Shown here: one piece after another, positions 42,790-54,095 of the stretch
Numbering within the stretch: the stretch's first letter is position 1
Layout: each line of letters begins with the position of its first letter
Assembly: GCA_012295275.1 (NCBI GenBank)
Contig: CM022677.1
Span: forward strand, 4,088,053 to 4,152,052
Direction of reading: 5' to 3'
Length of the DNA stretch: 64,000 nt
Source: Chrysomallon squamiferum
Lineage: Eukaryota > Mollusca > Gastropoda > Neomphalida > Peltospiridae
Notes under the pieces: generated by a model
Databases searched by the model: none
What the model saw: the letters and a program-made list of their open reading frames with translations, nothing else
What the model was told of the DNA's origin: nothing
Program-made: the position numbers and the translations under genes

Positions 42790-43245
42790 GTATTGCTACT
42801 TTTTCTAATTTCGAATAGTGTCATTAATTTGAAAGCCCTTTCTATTTTCAGACAGACAGACAGACAGGCCAACAGAGATTAGACAGAAGTGAGTACTCAA
42901 GAATAAGTTATGAGATAGAGTAAGAAAGCCAGAGGGAAATCTCTCACAGAAAATATTATACACACTTCTTATCCTAATTTCAAAATTTTAAATATATTTA
43001 TACAATGATTACCCCCACTTTTTCTAATTTCAAATAGTATCATTAATTTGAAAGCCCTTTCTATTTACAGACAGACAGACAGGCCAACAGAGATTAGACA
43101 GAAGTGAGTACTCAAGAATAAGTTATGAGATATACACATTTCCCTCTGGCTTTCTTACTCTATCTCTCACAGAAAATATTATACACACTTCTTATCCTAA
43201 TTTCAAAATTTTAAATATATTTATACAATGATTACCCCCAAGAAA
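42790..43245 (+). repeat. Tandem duplication of about 225 bp with an internal micro-inversion
   Basis: Copy 1 (42799-43014) and copy 2 (43020-43240) share TTTGAAAGCCCTTTCTATTT, the GACA repeat, AGACAGAAGTGAGTACTCAA and AAATATTATACACACTTC. The 29 bases at 42912-42940 appear reverse-complemented at 43138-43166 in copy 2. Confidence 0.9.
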
Positions 43246-44020
43246 ACCTGGATTTTCCCCTGATATAAATAATTTAAAAAAGGAAAGATAAAATAATTTT
43301 TTCGTTTGGCTTTTTGTTTTTTTAAATTTTTTTGGTGAATTTATATATATATATTTTTTTAATTTAGAAAAATTCCAATTACTCCTAATTACATAATCTT
43401 CAATTACATTTACATTAATTACCCCCAACAAATTCTTGATTTCCCTTGATCTAAATAATATAAAAAAATGGTAAAAGAATACATATAATATATATATATA
43501 ATTCTAATTACCCCTAATTACATAATTTTAGATATATTTTCACAATTATAACCCCCGACAAAGCCTTGATTTCCCCTGATTTAGATAATGTAAAGAAAAA
43601 GAAGATAAAATAAATAAAAAAATGTTTTGGTTTGGATTTTCGTTCTTTAAATTTTTTTGTGAGTTTTTAAAAAAATTATATAAAAATTCTAATTACCCCT
43701 AATTACATAATTTTAAATATATTTACTACACTGATTACCCCAACAAACACTTCATTTTCCCCTGATTTAAATAATATAAAAATTAGATGATTAAAAAAAC
43801 ACCTCTATGCACTATCACATTATTAGAATAACCATGCACACAACAATGATAAAAACAGTGTATACTCTTATTTTAATCATCAGTGGACTGATCATTCTGA
43901 AGATGTATATCACTCAACTCTCCTCATCTTTTCATTATTTGTTTTTTATTATATGTTATGAAGACAAATCTTATGGTAATTTGCATTCTTCACTTTATTA
44001 ACATGAAAGTTGCACACTTT
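42970..44020 (-). repeat. Dispersed large repeat, copy 3 (diverged)
   Basis: AT-rich subrepeats (ATTACCCCTAATTACATAAT and relatives) at 43230-43790. These are followed by AATGATAAAAACAGTG and CATTCTGAAGATG-CAACTCTCC blocks that match 62800-63830. Confidence 0.7.
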
Positions 44021-44063
44021 AAGAAAAAAACAAATCATTAATTTACCAGAGAAGCAGAATGTT

Positions 44064-44710
44064 GCAGGGTGGTACATCCTGATCCACCCAACATCTATGT
44101 CAGAACTATTTCACTTCTGCATCTTGTCTAGAAAGAGCAAGTCTTGCAGGGTGGTACATCCTGATCCACCCAACATCCATGTCAGAACTATTTCACTTCT
44201 GCATCTTGTCTAGAAAGAGCAAGTGTCGCAGGGTGGTACATCCTGATCCACCCAACATCTATGTCAGAACTATTTCACTTCTGCATCTTGTCTAGAAAGA
44301 GCAAGTGTCGCAGGGTGGTACATCCTGATCCACCCAACATCCATGTCAGAACTATTTCACTTCTGCATCTTGTCTAGAAAGAGCAAGTGTCGCAGGGTGG
44401 TACATCCTGATCCACCCAACATCCATGTCAGAACTATTTCACTTCTGCATCTTGTCTAGAAAGAGCAAGTGTCGCAGGGTGGTACATCCTGATCCACCCA
44501 ACATCCATGTCAGAACTATTTCACTTCTGCATCTTGTCTAGAAAGAAAGAGCAAGTGTCGCAGGGTGGTACATCCTGATCCACCCAACATCCATGTCAGA
44601 ACTATTTCACTTCTGCATCTTGTCTAGAAAGAGCAAGTGTCGCAGGGTGGTACATCCTGATCCACCCTACATACACTATTTCACTTCTGCATCTTGTCTA
44701 GAAAGAGAAA
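44064..44710 (+). repeat. 82-bp tandem array
   Basis: Eight units of an 82-bp repeat with GCAGGGTGGTACATCCTGAT, AACATCCATGTCAGAACTAT and CTGCATCTTGTCTAGAAAGA. Units start at 44064, 44146, 44228 and so on. The last is truncated (ACATACACTATT). The unit is more GC-rich than its surroundings. I could not trace it to a gene. Confidence 0.97.
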
Positions 44711-44939
44711 GTTTAGGAATGAAGGATAGCATTACAACTAATTATTCTATATACTGGATAAGCACAACTAACACTAATTATAAATTATTTTATGCCAGTT
44801 AAAAACAAATAAAATACATTAAAGTAAATTTTAAAAAATGGAATAAAAATGATAAAGGCGGAAAGACAAAAACAAAATATGTTACTGATTAGTGAGAGAC
44901 AAAAATAATATTTTTACCAACAGTTTCAAGTTAGTGTTA
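44711..44939. other. AT-rich spacer
   Basis: Contains a diverged ATATGTTACTGATTAGTGA word also found at 37832 and 63852. Otherwise nothing. Confidence 0.5.
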
Positions 44940-45860
44940 ATGTAGCTGCATGTCTTGTCTGACAAAAGGTTGAATGCTGCAGTGAAGGTTTTCCTGTCAG
45001 CCAGCTGGAATCCCAGGACGGGGTATATGTTCTGGAAGCCCTGTTAGTTGTGCCTTCACTGTCTCTAAAAACAATATCAGTCTCATCAAGCTTTTGATTA
45101 TAAATACAATGCCTCGTTCGTTACTGCAAAAATGGAAATGCTGAATTGACTTCATTCCTTTCTGAGGACAAAACCACCCACTGAATTACACCTGCCAGTC
45201 GTATATTGTCACACGCACATCTCCGCTTTCAAAACCTACAACTTGGTTGATTCCCTTTTGTTACAAATTGGCAAGTAATCCACTTCTGAATGTCTGAACT
45301 TCTGAATTTTAATAAAGCAAAACACCAGTCTGGTGTGAACTTGGTCTGGTCAGCAGGCATAAAATTAAGTGTTACTTCTGTATGGAGTCCACTCATAACC
45401 CTCCACGCAGCATTCCACAACATAAAGTGATTCTTATTTTGTCCACTACAATTGTCACCATGTTAAGTTCACTTTCAGTTCTGCCAGGCCAAACTTCAGT
45501 AGAAAATGGTGTAGTAAAGAAATTTCTGTAATAGACCCCTTGCTGCTATTCATCAATCAAATAATTAATCTGCTGAGGAAGGGCCTGACAACAAATTCCA
45601 AAAATCCCACATTTTCTAGGTACAAGGAAATAAACTGGTCCAGGCTGGAGAAGACTACTTGGTAAGTGGACTTGTTGAGTGAAGTTGAAAGAATAATGAA
45701 TTGTACCAGGCAAAGAGTTAGGTTGGTGACGGCTAACATTGGTAATATTAAATCTTCAGCAGCAGTAACTTTGGACTCTGCCACAGTGTTATTATAAAAC
45801 TTCCTTTCAGATTCCACAATACACAGATGACCTAGTTGTTCACCAAGCACTCGCATTTTC

Positions 45861-46773
45861 TCATTTTCTGGAAGTCTGGCAGTTCAGTGAATTATCTTAC
45901 ATTATCTCATCTTCTGGAAGTCTGGCAGTTCAGTGAATCATCTCACATTATCTCATCTTCTGGAAGTCTGGCAGTTCAGTGAATTATCTTACATTATCTC
46001 ATCTTCTGGAAGTCTGGCAGTTCAGTGAATCATCTCACATTATCTCATCTTCTGGAAGTCTGGCAGTTCAGTGAATTATCTTACATTATCTCATCTTCTG
46101 GAAGTCTGGCAGTTCAGTGAATCATCTCACATTATCTCATCTTCTGGAAGTCTGGCAGTTCAGTGAATCATCTCACATTATCTCATCTTCTGGAAGTCTG
46201 GCAGTTCAGTGAATCATCTCACATTATCTCATCTTCTGGAAGTCTGGCAGTTCAGTGAATCATCTCACATTATCTCATCTTCTGGAAGTCTGGCAGTTCA
46301 GTGAATTATCTTACATTATCTCATCTTCTGGAAGTCTGGCAGTTCAGTGAATCATCTCACATTATCTCATCTTCTGGAAGTCTGGCAGTTCAGTGAATCA
46401 TCTCACATTATCTCATCTTCTGGAAGTCTGGCAGTTCAGTGAATCATCTCACATTATCTCATCTTCTGGAAGTCTGGCAGTTCAGTGAATCATCTCACAT
46501 TATCTCATCTTCTGGAAGTCTGGCAGTTCAGTGAATCATCTCACATTATCTCATCTTCTGGAAGTCTGGCAGTTCAGTGAATCATCTCACATTATCTCAT
46601 CTTCTGGAAGTCTGGCAGTTCAGTGAATCATCTCACATTATCTCATCTTCTGGAAGTCTGGCAGTTCAGTGAATCATCTCACATTATCTCATCTTCTGGA
46701 AGTCTGGCAGTTCAGTGAATCATCTCACATTATCTCATCTTCTGGAAGTCTGGCAGTTCAGTGAATCATCTCG
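45861..46773 (+). repeat. 46-bp array inside the DNCxGQNKN-family coding region
   Basis: About 20 units (TCTTCTGGAAGTCTGGCAGT plus TCAGTGAATCATCTCACATT plus ATCTCA). On the minus strand the unit contains the coding words between NNEMIH and ARLPENEK, so it arose from the exon. Two variants exist, A (ATTATCTTAC) and B (ATCATCTCAC). The order at the left end is A B A B A B, followed mainly by B. Confidence 0.97.
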
Positions 46774-46878
46774 TTGTTTTGTTTGCACTGCAGCACAGAT
46801 CAGTCTAGGGCGTCCAACAACTGTGAACATGCAGCTTCCACAGATTAATAAAGGAGGATTTCCCTATGGTACGATAAC

Positions 46879-47531
46879 CTAAAAAAGAAAAGAGACATAA
46901 AAATAAATAAGTATTAAAACAATCACTGCAAATTGTTATAATTTTTTCAAGTAACAATTTCTAAATAATTTAATTACTAATTTTCCATATCAAGAGTAAC
47001 AATATCAATAACTTTAAAACTTAAAAACTAAGTAAGAATATAAATGTATGCATGGTTATTTGAATTAGTGTACTGTTTTAAGCACCTTTCCTATAAAGTT
47101 TAATTTAATGTTTGTTTTAATTTATCTCCAGATACAGAAGTGAAGTAAAGGTTGGGGTGTTTAATCTTTGCTTTACAACAAACATGTATACATATTAAAT
47201 TATATACATATATCAACATGTATATTCATCTATATATAAATCAAAATATCTATACATCGTTATACAGGTATATATAAAACCCACAAATATACCAATCTAT
47301 TCATTCAAATAACTATGTAGTATTAAAAATAAAACAAATTCATTAAAATATGACACAGTGGCAGTATGATCAAATTTTGCATAATAAAAAGAATGTTCTC
47401 AGTACCAAGGAGGGGAACAAATATTAATGAGCAGTTAGAAAGAAAAAAAGTAGATTTATCAATAGTTATAATTTATTTGGTTGTGCATGTGCTCTTGAAG
47501 AATCTTTTGTGTGAAGTCACAATCAACTTAC
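46879..47531 (-). other. Intron of the DNCxGQNKN-family pseudogene
   Basis: Bounded by donor gtaagt and an AG acceptor after a T run on the minus strand. AT-rich, no internal gene. Confidence 0.5.
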
Positions 47532-48960
47532 CTCGTGCAATAGCAAGTTGTCTGTAATGACTCAAAGTGAAGCCTTCATCTCAGGTGTGTGGAGTATGTT
47601 GACATCACTTCTCTTGAATCCTGTACTCGGCCAGGTAAGCTGAGTGCATGGTCCTCCACAAAATGCTGCAGAAACTGGACAACCTCTCTGTATCATCAGA
47701 ACTAAGTACACTGGATTCAATTTTCTCCCACCGCATGTTTTCTGTCTTGGAGTTACTCCATGCTGACGTAGAGCTTCAGCAATGCTGTTAGTTTATTCTG
47801 ACTAACGCTGTAATAAAGAGATTAAAAAATAATTTTTGTGATTGTTCTTTGTAGCAACACTTGTATTTAATCATTGGTATACTAACTAAATATCTTTGGT
47901 ATATCTAGTCTAAAAATACAATGTGGGGAAATAAATTTAGAACCCCCCCTCTCAATAAAAAAAATTACAATATATATACTGAACTGGATGACTGAAAAAA
48001 AAGTAAAATAACAACTTAAAAGAATACTTTGATTTTACCATTCAATTTTTAATTAATCATGTGTTCTAAACAGTAATATTTAGCAATTTAGTATCAACTC
48101 CAGCAGAACACAACTACTCATGATCAATGGACTAGAACACACACTTACCCATCAATGAATTGGAAGGTTTCTCTACAGTTTTAGAACCTATGATGTAGCA
48201 ACATCTCTGGAGTTTACGTTGTTTGTTGCCAGGGTTTTAAACATGTCATCTCTCCATTATTCATAGTACTTGACAGTACTCCAAGTAGAATCATGTCTTT
48301 TTTAGCTTCAAAACACAAAATAAAGTATTTTTAAAATTATATTACAATTTAGTCAGTTACCTGTTGTTTAAAAACATTTTTATATTATTCAATAATAACT
48401 TAATATATTATATGTTCACAATATTACAGAATTATACAAGCAAAGTATTGTGATATAATCTAATGGTTAAGTTGCATCCATCCAATGAACATCCTCTTCT
48501 TTTTAAAGAATATCTTACTTTAATATGTAAACATTATAATTTATATTGCTAAATTCTTTCAAAGTTCATAAATTTTGGAGGTTTAAGAAAAGGTAGATAT
48601 TATATACAAAATTATTTTATGGCTAAAATTAATACAAAACATTAGGCTAACCAAAAATGTATTCAATGTTAAATATCTATGCTTGGCTACTATTGATATT
48701 AATATTATTATATAACTTATAAGTTAAAACATAATCTGTTATTTTAATAATTTTTGAAAACATTAAAATGACTACAAACTGAGGATAGACCCTTTATCTA
48801 TAAATATTACAAACTATGCATTCTTATCTTCACTGGTTTCTGCCATATTCAATCTCCATTCCAGCACTTCATCTCATGAAAACTGAGAAATGCATCCACG
48901 TTTTACACTTTGTCCTTCTCCGGCAGTTTTAATTTTACAATTACAGTCAAACGTTTTGTT

Positions 48961-50472
48961 GAAATAGACATTAATCAATCATGTGATGTGTTTGCTCATT
49001 AATTTCAGAGAAGTAACATGCTGCTGTTTGTTCAGTTCTGTGTCTCCTACCAAATTTACAGATCAACAAAATTCATTTTCTGTTTTGTTTTCATCTTAAA
49101 ATGGGAACATGATTTCATCTGCATTACTGTTATTTTCAATGATTAGCAGAATTAGTAACAGACAGACCACCAATCACAGACTGTTCAGTTTCTTCCAACT
49201 GATCAAACTGGCCTCCAGTTTTCAAAAGACTGCAAGGATGACATCTCATCTACGTTTGTCATCCTGGCCAAGAACAAACTAGGACGTTTCTACTCCTGTT
49301 TGCAGTACACATTATTACTGGTTTGATCCAATCTGATGTCACTCAGTGAACCCACTCACTGCATTTACCATCCAAACCAGAGTTATAATAGTGAATTCAG
49401 CACACTTTGTCAATCACAGCTGGAGTTTTTTGTTGAATAACTGCAGCTAAACAGAATCATGTTGCCAAATCAATGTAGGAAATGTACACCTGACTTCCAT
49501 TCTTTTAGATCCAGAGCCACATCATTAAATTCTGATGCAAATGGAAAACACACGATATGTCTGGGTGAAGTTCTTTTGAATTTTTTGTATTATCACAAGT
49601 TTTAGTTGCCTCTTATGACAATCATCATCACTGACACCTGCATCCTTTAACAACATTGCAAGTCTTTGATTCAAAGGATGAGAAAACTGTTTATGAAGTT
49701 GTAAAATGATTTTTTTTTTTTCTTATCAGTAATAGTGTAGAAAAGTTGTTTTGGATTATCAAGATGAACACAGTGAGTCTACAAATCAATCTGCTTTCCA
49801 TGATTATAGGACTGTTGCTGTTGTTATTGTTCATTAGTTTGTATTGCTACTACTACTGCTTTTGTTGCTATTATACATCATCTTGTACTGCTACTACTAC
49901 TGGTGCTGTTGGCACTGAACATCAACTTGTACAGCAACTATAAAGAAATGACGTTAATCCTGATTATCAATTTAATTTTTAGGGCAGATAATAGAATATC
50001 AGTTCTAGATTGTTAAATAACCTTATACCAGTCTGTGTAGCAGATCCACATGTTGCAGATCAGGCACCATAAACATAAGCACTAACAAAAATAGTTTTGA
50101 ATAAATGGAATATAAAATATACATTATAACTTTAGAAATGTGCTGTTTAATGGTTTACTATTGTGATTATCAATAAACCTAATGTAATTCATTGGCCTTA
50201 AAGTTCCACCAAATCATTAACAACTGGATTTTAGAGAAATCATTAAATAAATATTTTATTATTTGAGTCACGTTTCACTTTTGTAGGCAGAGAAGTAATT
50301 TTATTCCTCAGATTACTTACTAACAGCACCTTTCCTCACAATATAGAGATCGTTATTTATTGTCATCTTAGAACAGATGCCTCACAGGAAACAACATGCC
50401 ACCTGTCTGTTTATAATTTGTTTAAAAGAAAATTACAGTATGAATATATTTGATTTAATTATTGCTTGTTAC
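48961..50472. other. Mostly non-coding, possible 5' remnants of the minus-strand pseudogene
   Basis: From 49140 to 49400 base composition is less AT-rich, and minus-strand frames give short pieces (DGKCSEWVH, FENWRPV, TEQSVIGGLSVTNSAN) that could be decayed upstream exons. None is conclusive. 49790-49920 is a CTG/TACTAC-rich low-complexity stretch. Confidence 0.3.
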
Positions 50473-50687
50473 CTGGACATAAGACATTTGTTTCACATGC
50501 TTCGTGAAGATCCTCCTGTCATCTGTTCCTCAATCTTTGCCTCCATTCTTAGGTGTGCAGAATTTGTTGATGTTCTTATCTCAAATCTTCTTCTAGTGCC
50601 TCTGCCACATGTTTCACTACAACTACCCAGTCTTTGAAGTGACCATGCAGTCCAGGCACGGTCAACTGTAAGAGTAAAATTAAAGAA

Positions 50688-50734
<47 letters not shown>

Positions 50735-51090
50735 AATAAACTGAGAATTAAATAGTTTTTAACAATGTCATAGATAAATGCTAAACACATAATTTTGTAT
50801 TTCAGACATTAGGCAGAAAATGCTGACAGTTTCATCAAATTTAACACATATTCAATTCACCTAATTATAAAAATAATTTAAGAAGCTCTTTATTGATATG
50901 ACTAGATTTATAATTTTGATGAAAGCAGACACAGGAATTAATTCTTGGTCATTTTAAAATTCTTCCTGCTATATAAATTAAAATAATCACCTCTGTTACA
51001 TGATCCTGCAGTACAGGCTTCTGTGGTTGTGCATGCACCACCTTGACAACACCCTGACAAATCAGATATTCTTATCCAAGGGGGACCACA
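50473..51090 (-). pseudogene. Thrombospondin type-1 repeat exons, frameshifted
   Basis: Exon 51090-50991 (acceptor cctttcag, donor gtgatt) has six cysteines in 33 codons in one frame (CCQGGACTTTEACTAGSCN) and VWSPLDKN in another. Exon 50665-50473 (acceptor cttacag, donor gtaaca) begins DRAWTAWSLQRLGSCSETCG then RGTRRRF. In shifted frames it continues NKFCTPKNGGKD and EDLHEACETNVLCPG. This is the order of a TSP1 repeat: Trp-x-x-Trp, CSxTCGxG, basic RxR, Cys, GG-x-x-Cys, Cys-x-x-x-x-Cys. TSP1 repeats act in secreted or surface adhesion proteins and proteases. The three frames needed to read it, and a TGA at the expected Cys after GGKD, suggest decay or base-calling errors. No signal peptide or catalytic domain is visible. 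Confidence 0.6.
50685..50734 (+). repeat. (AAAT)n microsatellite
   Basis: About twelve AAAT units just upstream of the TSP1 exon acceptor. Confidence 0.9.
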
Positions 51091-51690
51091 CTGAAAGGAT
51101 CATAATTTAATATTTCTTATAATGGTTTTGCTATTAATCAATAAAAACTAGAATGTCAAATGTTTGAAAGAAAAACTGATGTTTAATTTAACTAAAGAAC
51201 TCTGATTTGCACAATGCATGCAAACCTAATCAGTTATTATTAGTAAAGAAAATTTACATCCTAAAAATACTGCTTTAATCAGGTGGAAATAACAACATCT
51301 AAGTGCCAAATCAGTATACATATAATTTCTTAACCAGTAATATTATAATACATTTTAATATATAAAGTAATAAATTAGTAATAGTATAACAGTGATAGCC
51401 AAATATCTAAATGAAAGAATGACAGTTAAAATTATTTAATATTACTGGATGTATACGAGATTATAAAATCGTTGGGAAAGTAAGTGCAGTTAATACTGGT
51501 GAAATTACTTTTATTAAGTCTATTTGAAATGATTTAAGTTTATGAATTTCGAATAGCGATGTTTTTAAAATATTATTTCTCATGATAAATATTAATAATT
51601 TTGTTGTTATGTTTTACAGAGAAACTTGTGATCAACATCTACTGTAGGACGATAGATTACATTAGAAAATACAGAGATCATATACTGTAG
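51091..51690. other. AT-rich non-coding DNA
   Basis: No exon or repeat of note. Confidence 0.6.
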
Positions 51691-51862
51691 GGTCAAAATA
51701 TTTGGACGTTCTTTTTGCGTTGGATTCTCAAAAATTATATGAAAATAGCAGATACTCCGGGAATAGGGCAACACAGATCCTATGTAAGTTAAATGGTGAA
51801 AAAAATGGTTACCTTATTAAATTACCAGTTTCAGCAGATGAAGTGACTGTAAAAGATTTTAA
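51691..51862 (+). CDS. DIX-domain-like exon
   Basis: A 172-bp exon with acceptor atactgtag and donor gtgagc is open throughout in one frame. It reads SKYLDVLFALDSQKLYE, then SRYSGNRATQILCKLNGEKN and GYLIKLPVSADEVTVKDF. The second half fits the start of a DIX domain, where Dishevelled has a beta-hairpin followed by TPYLVKLPLPAERVTLADFK. DIX domains polymerise head to tail in Wnt signalling (Dishevelled, Axin, DIXDC1). The roughly 30 residues before the domain in the same exon argue against a canonical Dishevelled N terminus and favour a C-terminal DIX as in Axin or DIXDC1. The remaining DIX exons are not in view. Family call is moderate, exon call is good. Confidence 0.5.
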
Positions 51863-51929
51863 GTGAGCTCCCTTTACGAAAGTTTGTTTACGCAACTTCC
51901 ACCAACTTTGTGTAAGGACCCCATAACAC

Positions 51930-51990
51930 TGTCGTCACAGCGCATGATTGACGTCACAAAACTCGAGCCAAATACGATGGCAGGTGCCCG
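51930..51990. promoter_or_regulatory. CRE-containing, CpG-rich promoter-like block
   Basis: A perfect palindromic TGACGTCA lies at 51949-51956. A TGACG half-site on the minus strand lies at 51932-51936. Upstream and downstream are GC-richer words (GTGCCCGGAATC) and an inverted CCAAT (GATTGGTT, about 52005). It could be a promoter for the minus-strand thrombospondin-repeat locus or an intronic element 3' of the DIX exon. Direction is unknown. Confidence 0.4.
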
Positions 51991-52024
51991 GAATCTCAGC
52001 ATTTGATTGGTTAAACTAATGTTT

Positions 52025-52125
52025 ATATAAACAATATAGATGTTTTTATTTATTTATTTATTAAATTATTAATTTATTAATTATTAAAAACAGTATAAAT
52101 TAAATTAGATTTTCTAAAGAGATAC

Positions 52126-52170
<45 letters not shown>

Positions 52171-52323
52171 ATTTTTGCTAACAATTTTTTTTAGGTGATA
52201 CTCTGTAAAAATAGTCTAAGCACATTTTAGATATTTTCTCAAACTAGTGTTAGTATATTCAACAGACAGCTTAGTAATTTTACATTACTATAATTAATTC
52301 TGAATATAAGCTGAGGCCAGGAC
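52025..52323. other. AT-rich DNA with (ATT)n
   Basis: ATT units at 52132-52168. Nothing else. Confidence 0.6.
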
Positions 52324-52375
52324 GTGATCTCTGAGCCTGTTAGTTTATAGATTAACCATAACAGCATTGTTAAAA

Positions 52376-52429
<54 letters not shown>

Positions 52430-52674
52430 TCTCTGAGCCTGTTAGTTTATAGATTAACCATAACAGCATTGTTAAAAATGTGTGTGTGTGATCTCTGAGC
52501 CTGTTAGTTTATAGATTAACCATAACAGCATTGTTAAAAACCATAAAAATTGTTGTGTGTGTGTGATCTCTGAGCCTGTAGATTAACCATAACAGCATTG
52601 TGTGTGTGTGTGTGTGTGTGTGTGATCTCTGAGCCTGTTAGTTTATAGATTAACCATAACAGCATTGTTAAAAA

Positions 52675-52708
<34 letters not shown>

Positions 52709-52755
52709 ATCTCTGAGCCTGTTAGTTTATAGATTAACCATAACAGCACAAAAAA

Positions 52756-52811
<56 letters not shown>

Positions 52812-52860
52812 TCTCTGAGCCTGTTAGTTTATAGATTAACCATAACAGCATTGTTAAAAA

Positions 52861-52894
<34 letters not shown>

Positions 52895-52942
52895 TCTCTG
52901 AGCCTGTTAGTTTATAGATTAACCATAACAGCATTGTTAAAA

Positions 52943-52986
<44 letters not shown>

Positions 52987-53034
52987 TCTCTGAGCCTGTT
53001 AGTTTATAGATTAACCATAATAGCATTTTTAAAA

Positions 53035-53093
<59 letters not shown>

Positions 53094-53130
53094 GATTAAC
53101 CATATTAACCATAGTGAGTGTGTTGTGTTT
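52324..53130 (+). repeat. Mosaic array: 55-bp unit alternating with GT tracts
   Basis: About nine copies of a unit (GATCTCTGAGCCTGTTAGTT plus TATAGATTAACCATAACAGC plus ATTGTTAAAAA) each followed by a GT run of different length (8 to more than 50 bp). Some units are truncated (52565, 53088). Confidence 0.95.
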
Positions 53131-53385
53131 ATAGATTAACCATCTGAGCCTGTTGTTTAAAAATAACAGCAGTGTGTGTGTGTGTTCTTTTATTCAACAT
53201 TTCATTCATATTTCATTTTAATTTCATAATATTAATTTTTATTATTTTTATTTTTTAGTAAACATCTTCATACTCTGACTCGAAAAAAAGTAATACTTTG
53301 GATGTCAAATGGCAGGTCAAAAACAAAAAAATTGAACCTTTCTTTAAAAATATGGTATAAGAGATGTTTTTTTGTTTTACCACTG

Positions 53386-53462
<77 letters not shown>

Positions 53463-54007
53463 AATTGTATTACTATTGTTTTTATCATTATAATTAATAT
53501 TATTATTATTACTGTTTTTATTTATTATTATTATTAATACTATTATTATTATTATTGTTGTTGTTGTTTTTATTTATTATTATTACTGTTATTATTGTTA
53601 TTATTATTATTATTATTATTGTTTTTATTGTTGCTGTTATTTTATTTTTATAAGGGTTATTAAAGTTATTATTACTATTATTTTATTATTATTATTTCTT
53701 TTTCTCTTTCTCGTATATCTCCGTTTCTTTTTCTTTGACAAGAAATAATATTACACAGTATCAGTGAATTTGGTTATACATCAGTTTTATATTTACACAG
53801 TTTATTCTCATATTTATTGATCTACATTTAATTATTACATGAAATTTATGTTCAAAAGTCTTATTTATATACAGTAAAACATTTATTTTATTAAGCAGGT
53901 GAAAATTCTGGATTTTATACTTGAAATAGGATGCTGGCAATCTCAGTACACTTTTGATAGTAAACATTTGTGAGTGTCTGTGTTTATGTATGTGTGTTAT
54001 CGTGTTT

Positions 54008-54095
<88 letters not shown>

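Larger units (their letters stand above)
44940..48960 (-). pseudogene. DNCxGQNKN-family repetitive gene (transposase-like), intron-containing, dead
   Basis: In minus-strand order: about 48930-48825, CISQFS-DEVLEWRLNM; 48306-48149, MILLGVLSSTMNNGEMT and NCRETFQFIDG; 47807-47532, SQNKLTALL and TPRQKTCGGRKLNPVY, VVQFLQHFVEDHALSLPGRV, GFKRSDVNILHTPEMKASL-stop, donor gtaagt; 46878 onward, GYRTIGKSSFINLW, VVGRPR, then after a 46-bp array LPENEKMRVLGEQLGHLC, HYSFNFTQQVHLPSS, PGPVYFLVPRKCGIFGICC, GDNCSGQNKNHFMLWNAAWR, MSGLHTEVTLNFM, TKFTPDWCFALLK and LPEHIPRPGIPAG. This is an invertebrate family with the DNCxGQNKN motif, which I associate from memory with DUF7869. A DDE-like nuclease role is only suspected. 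Frameshifts occur at nearly every junction and ASL-stop replaces the usual Trp, so the copy is dead, yet introns and splice sites are preserved. A fragment of the same family lies at 16612. Confidence 0.75.

Noticed and set aside
45557-45856. 99-codon minus-strand open frame taken as one protein
   Set aside because: Only its N-terminal part is in the family frame. From about 45720 the true frame (HYSFNFTQQVHL, YFLVPRKCGIF) is another one, so the long frame is accidental.
44064-46773. Direct-repeat arrays as possible CRISPR
   Set aside because: Units are contiguous with no unique spacers of constant size, and the DNA is animal.
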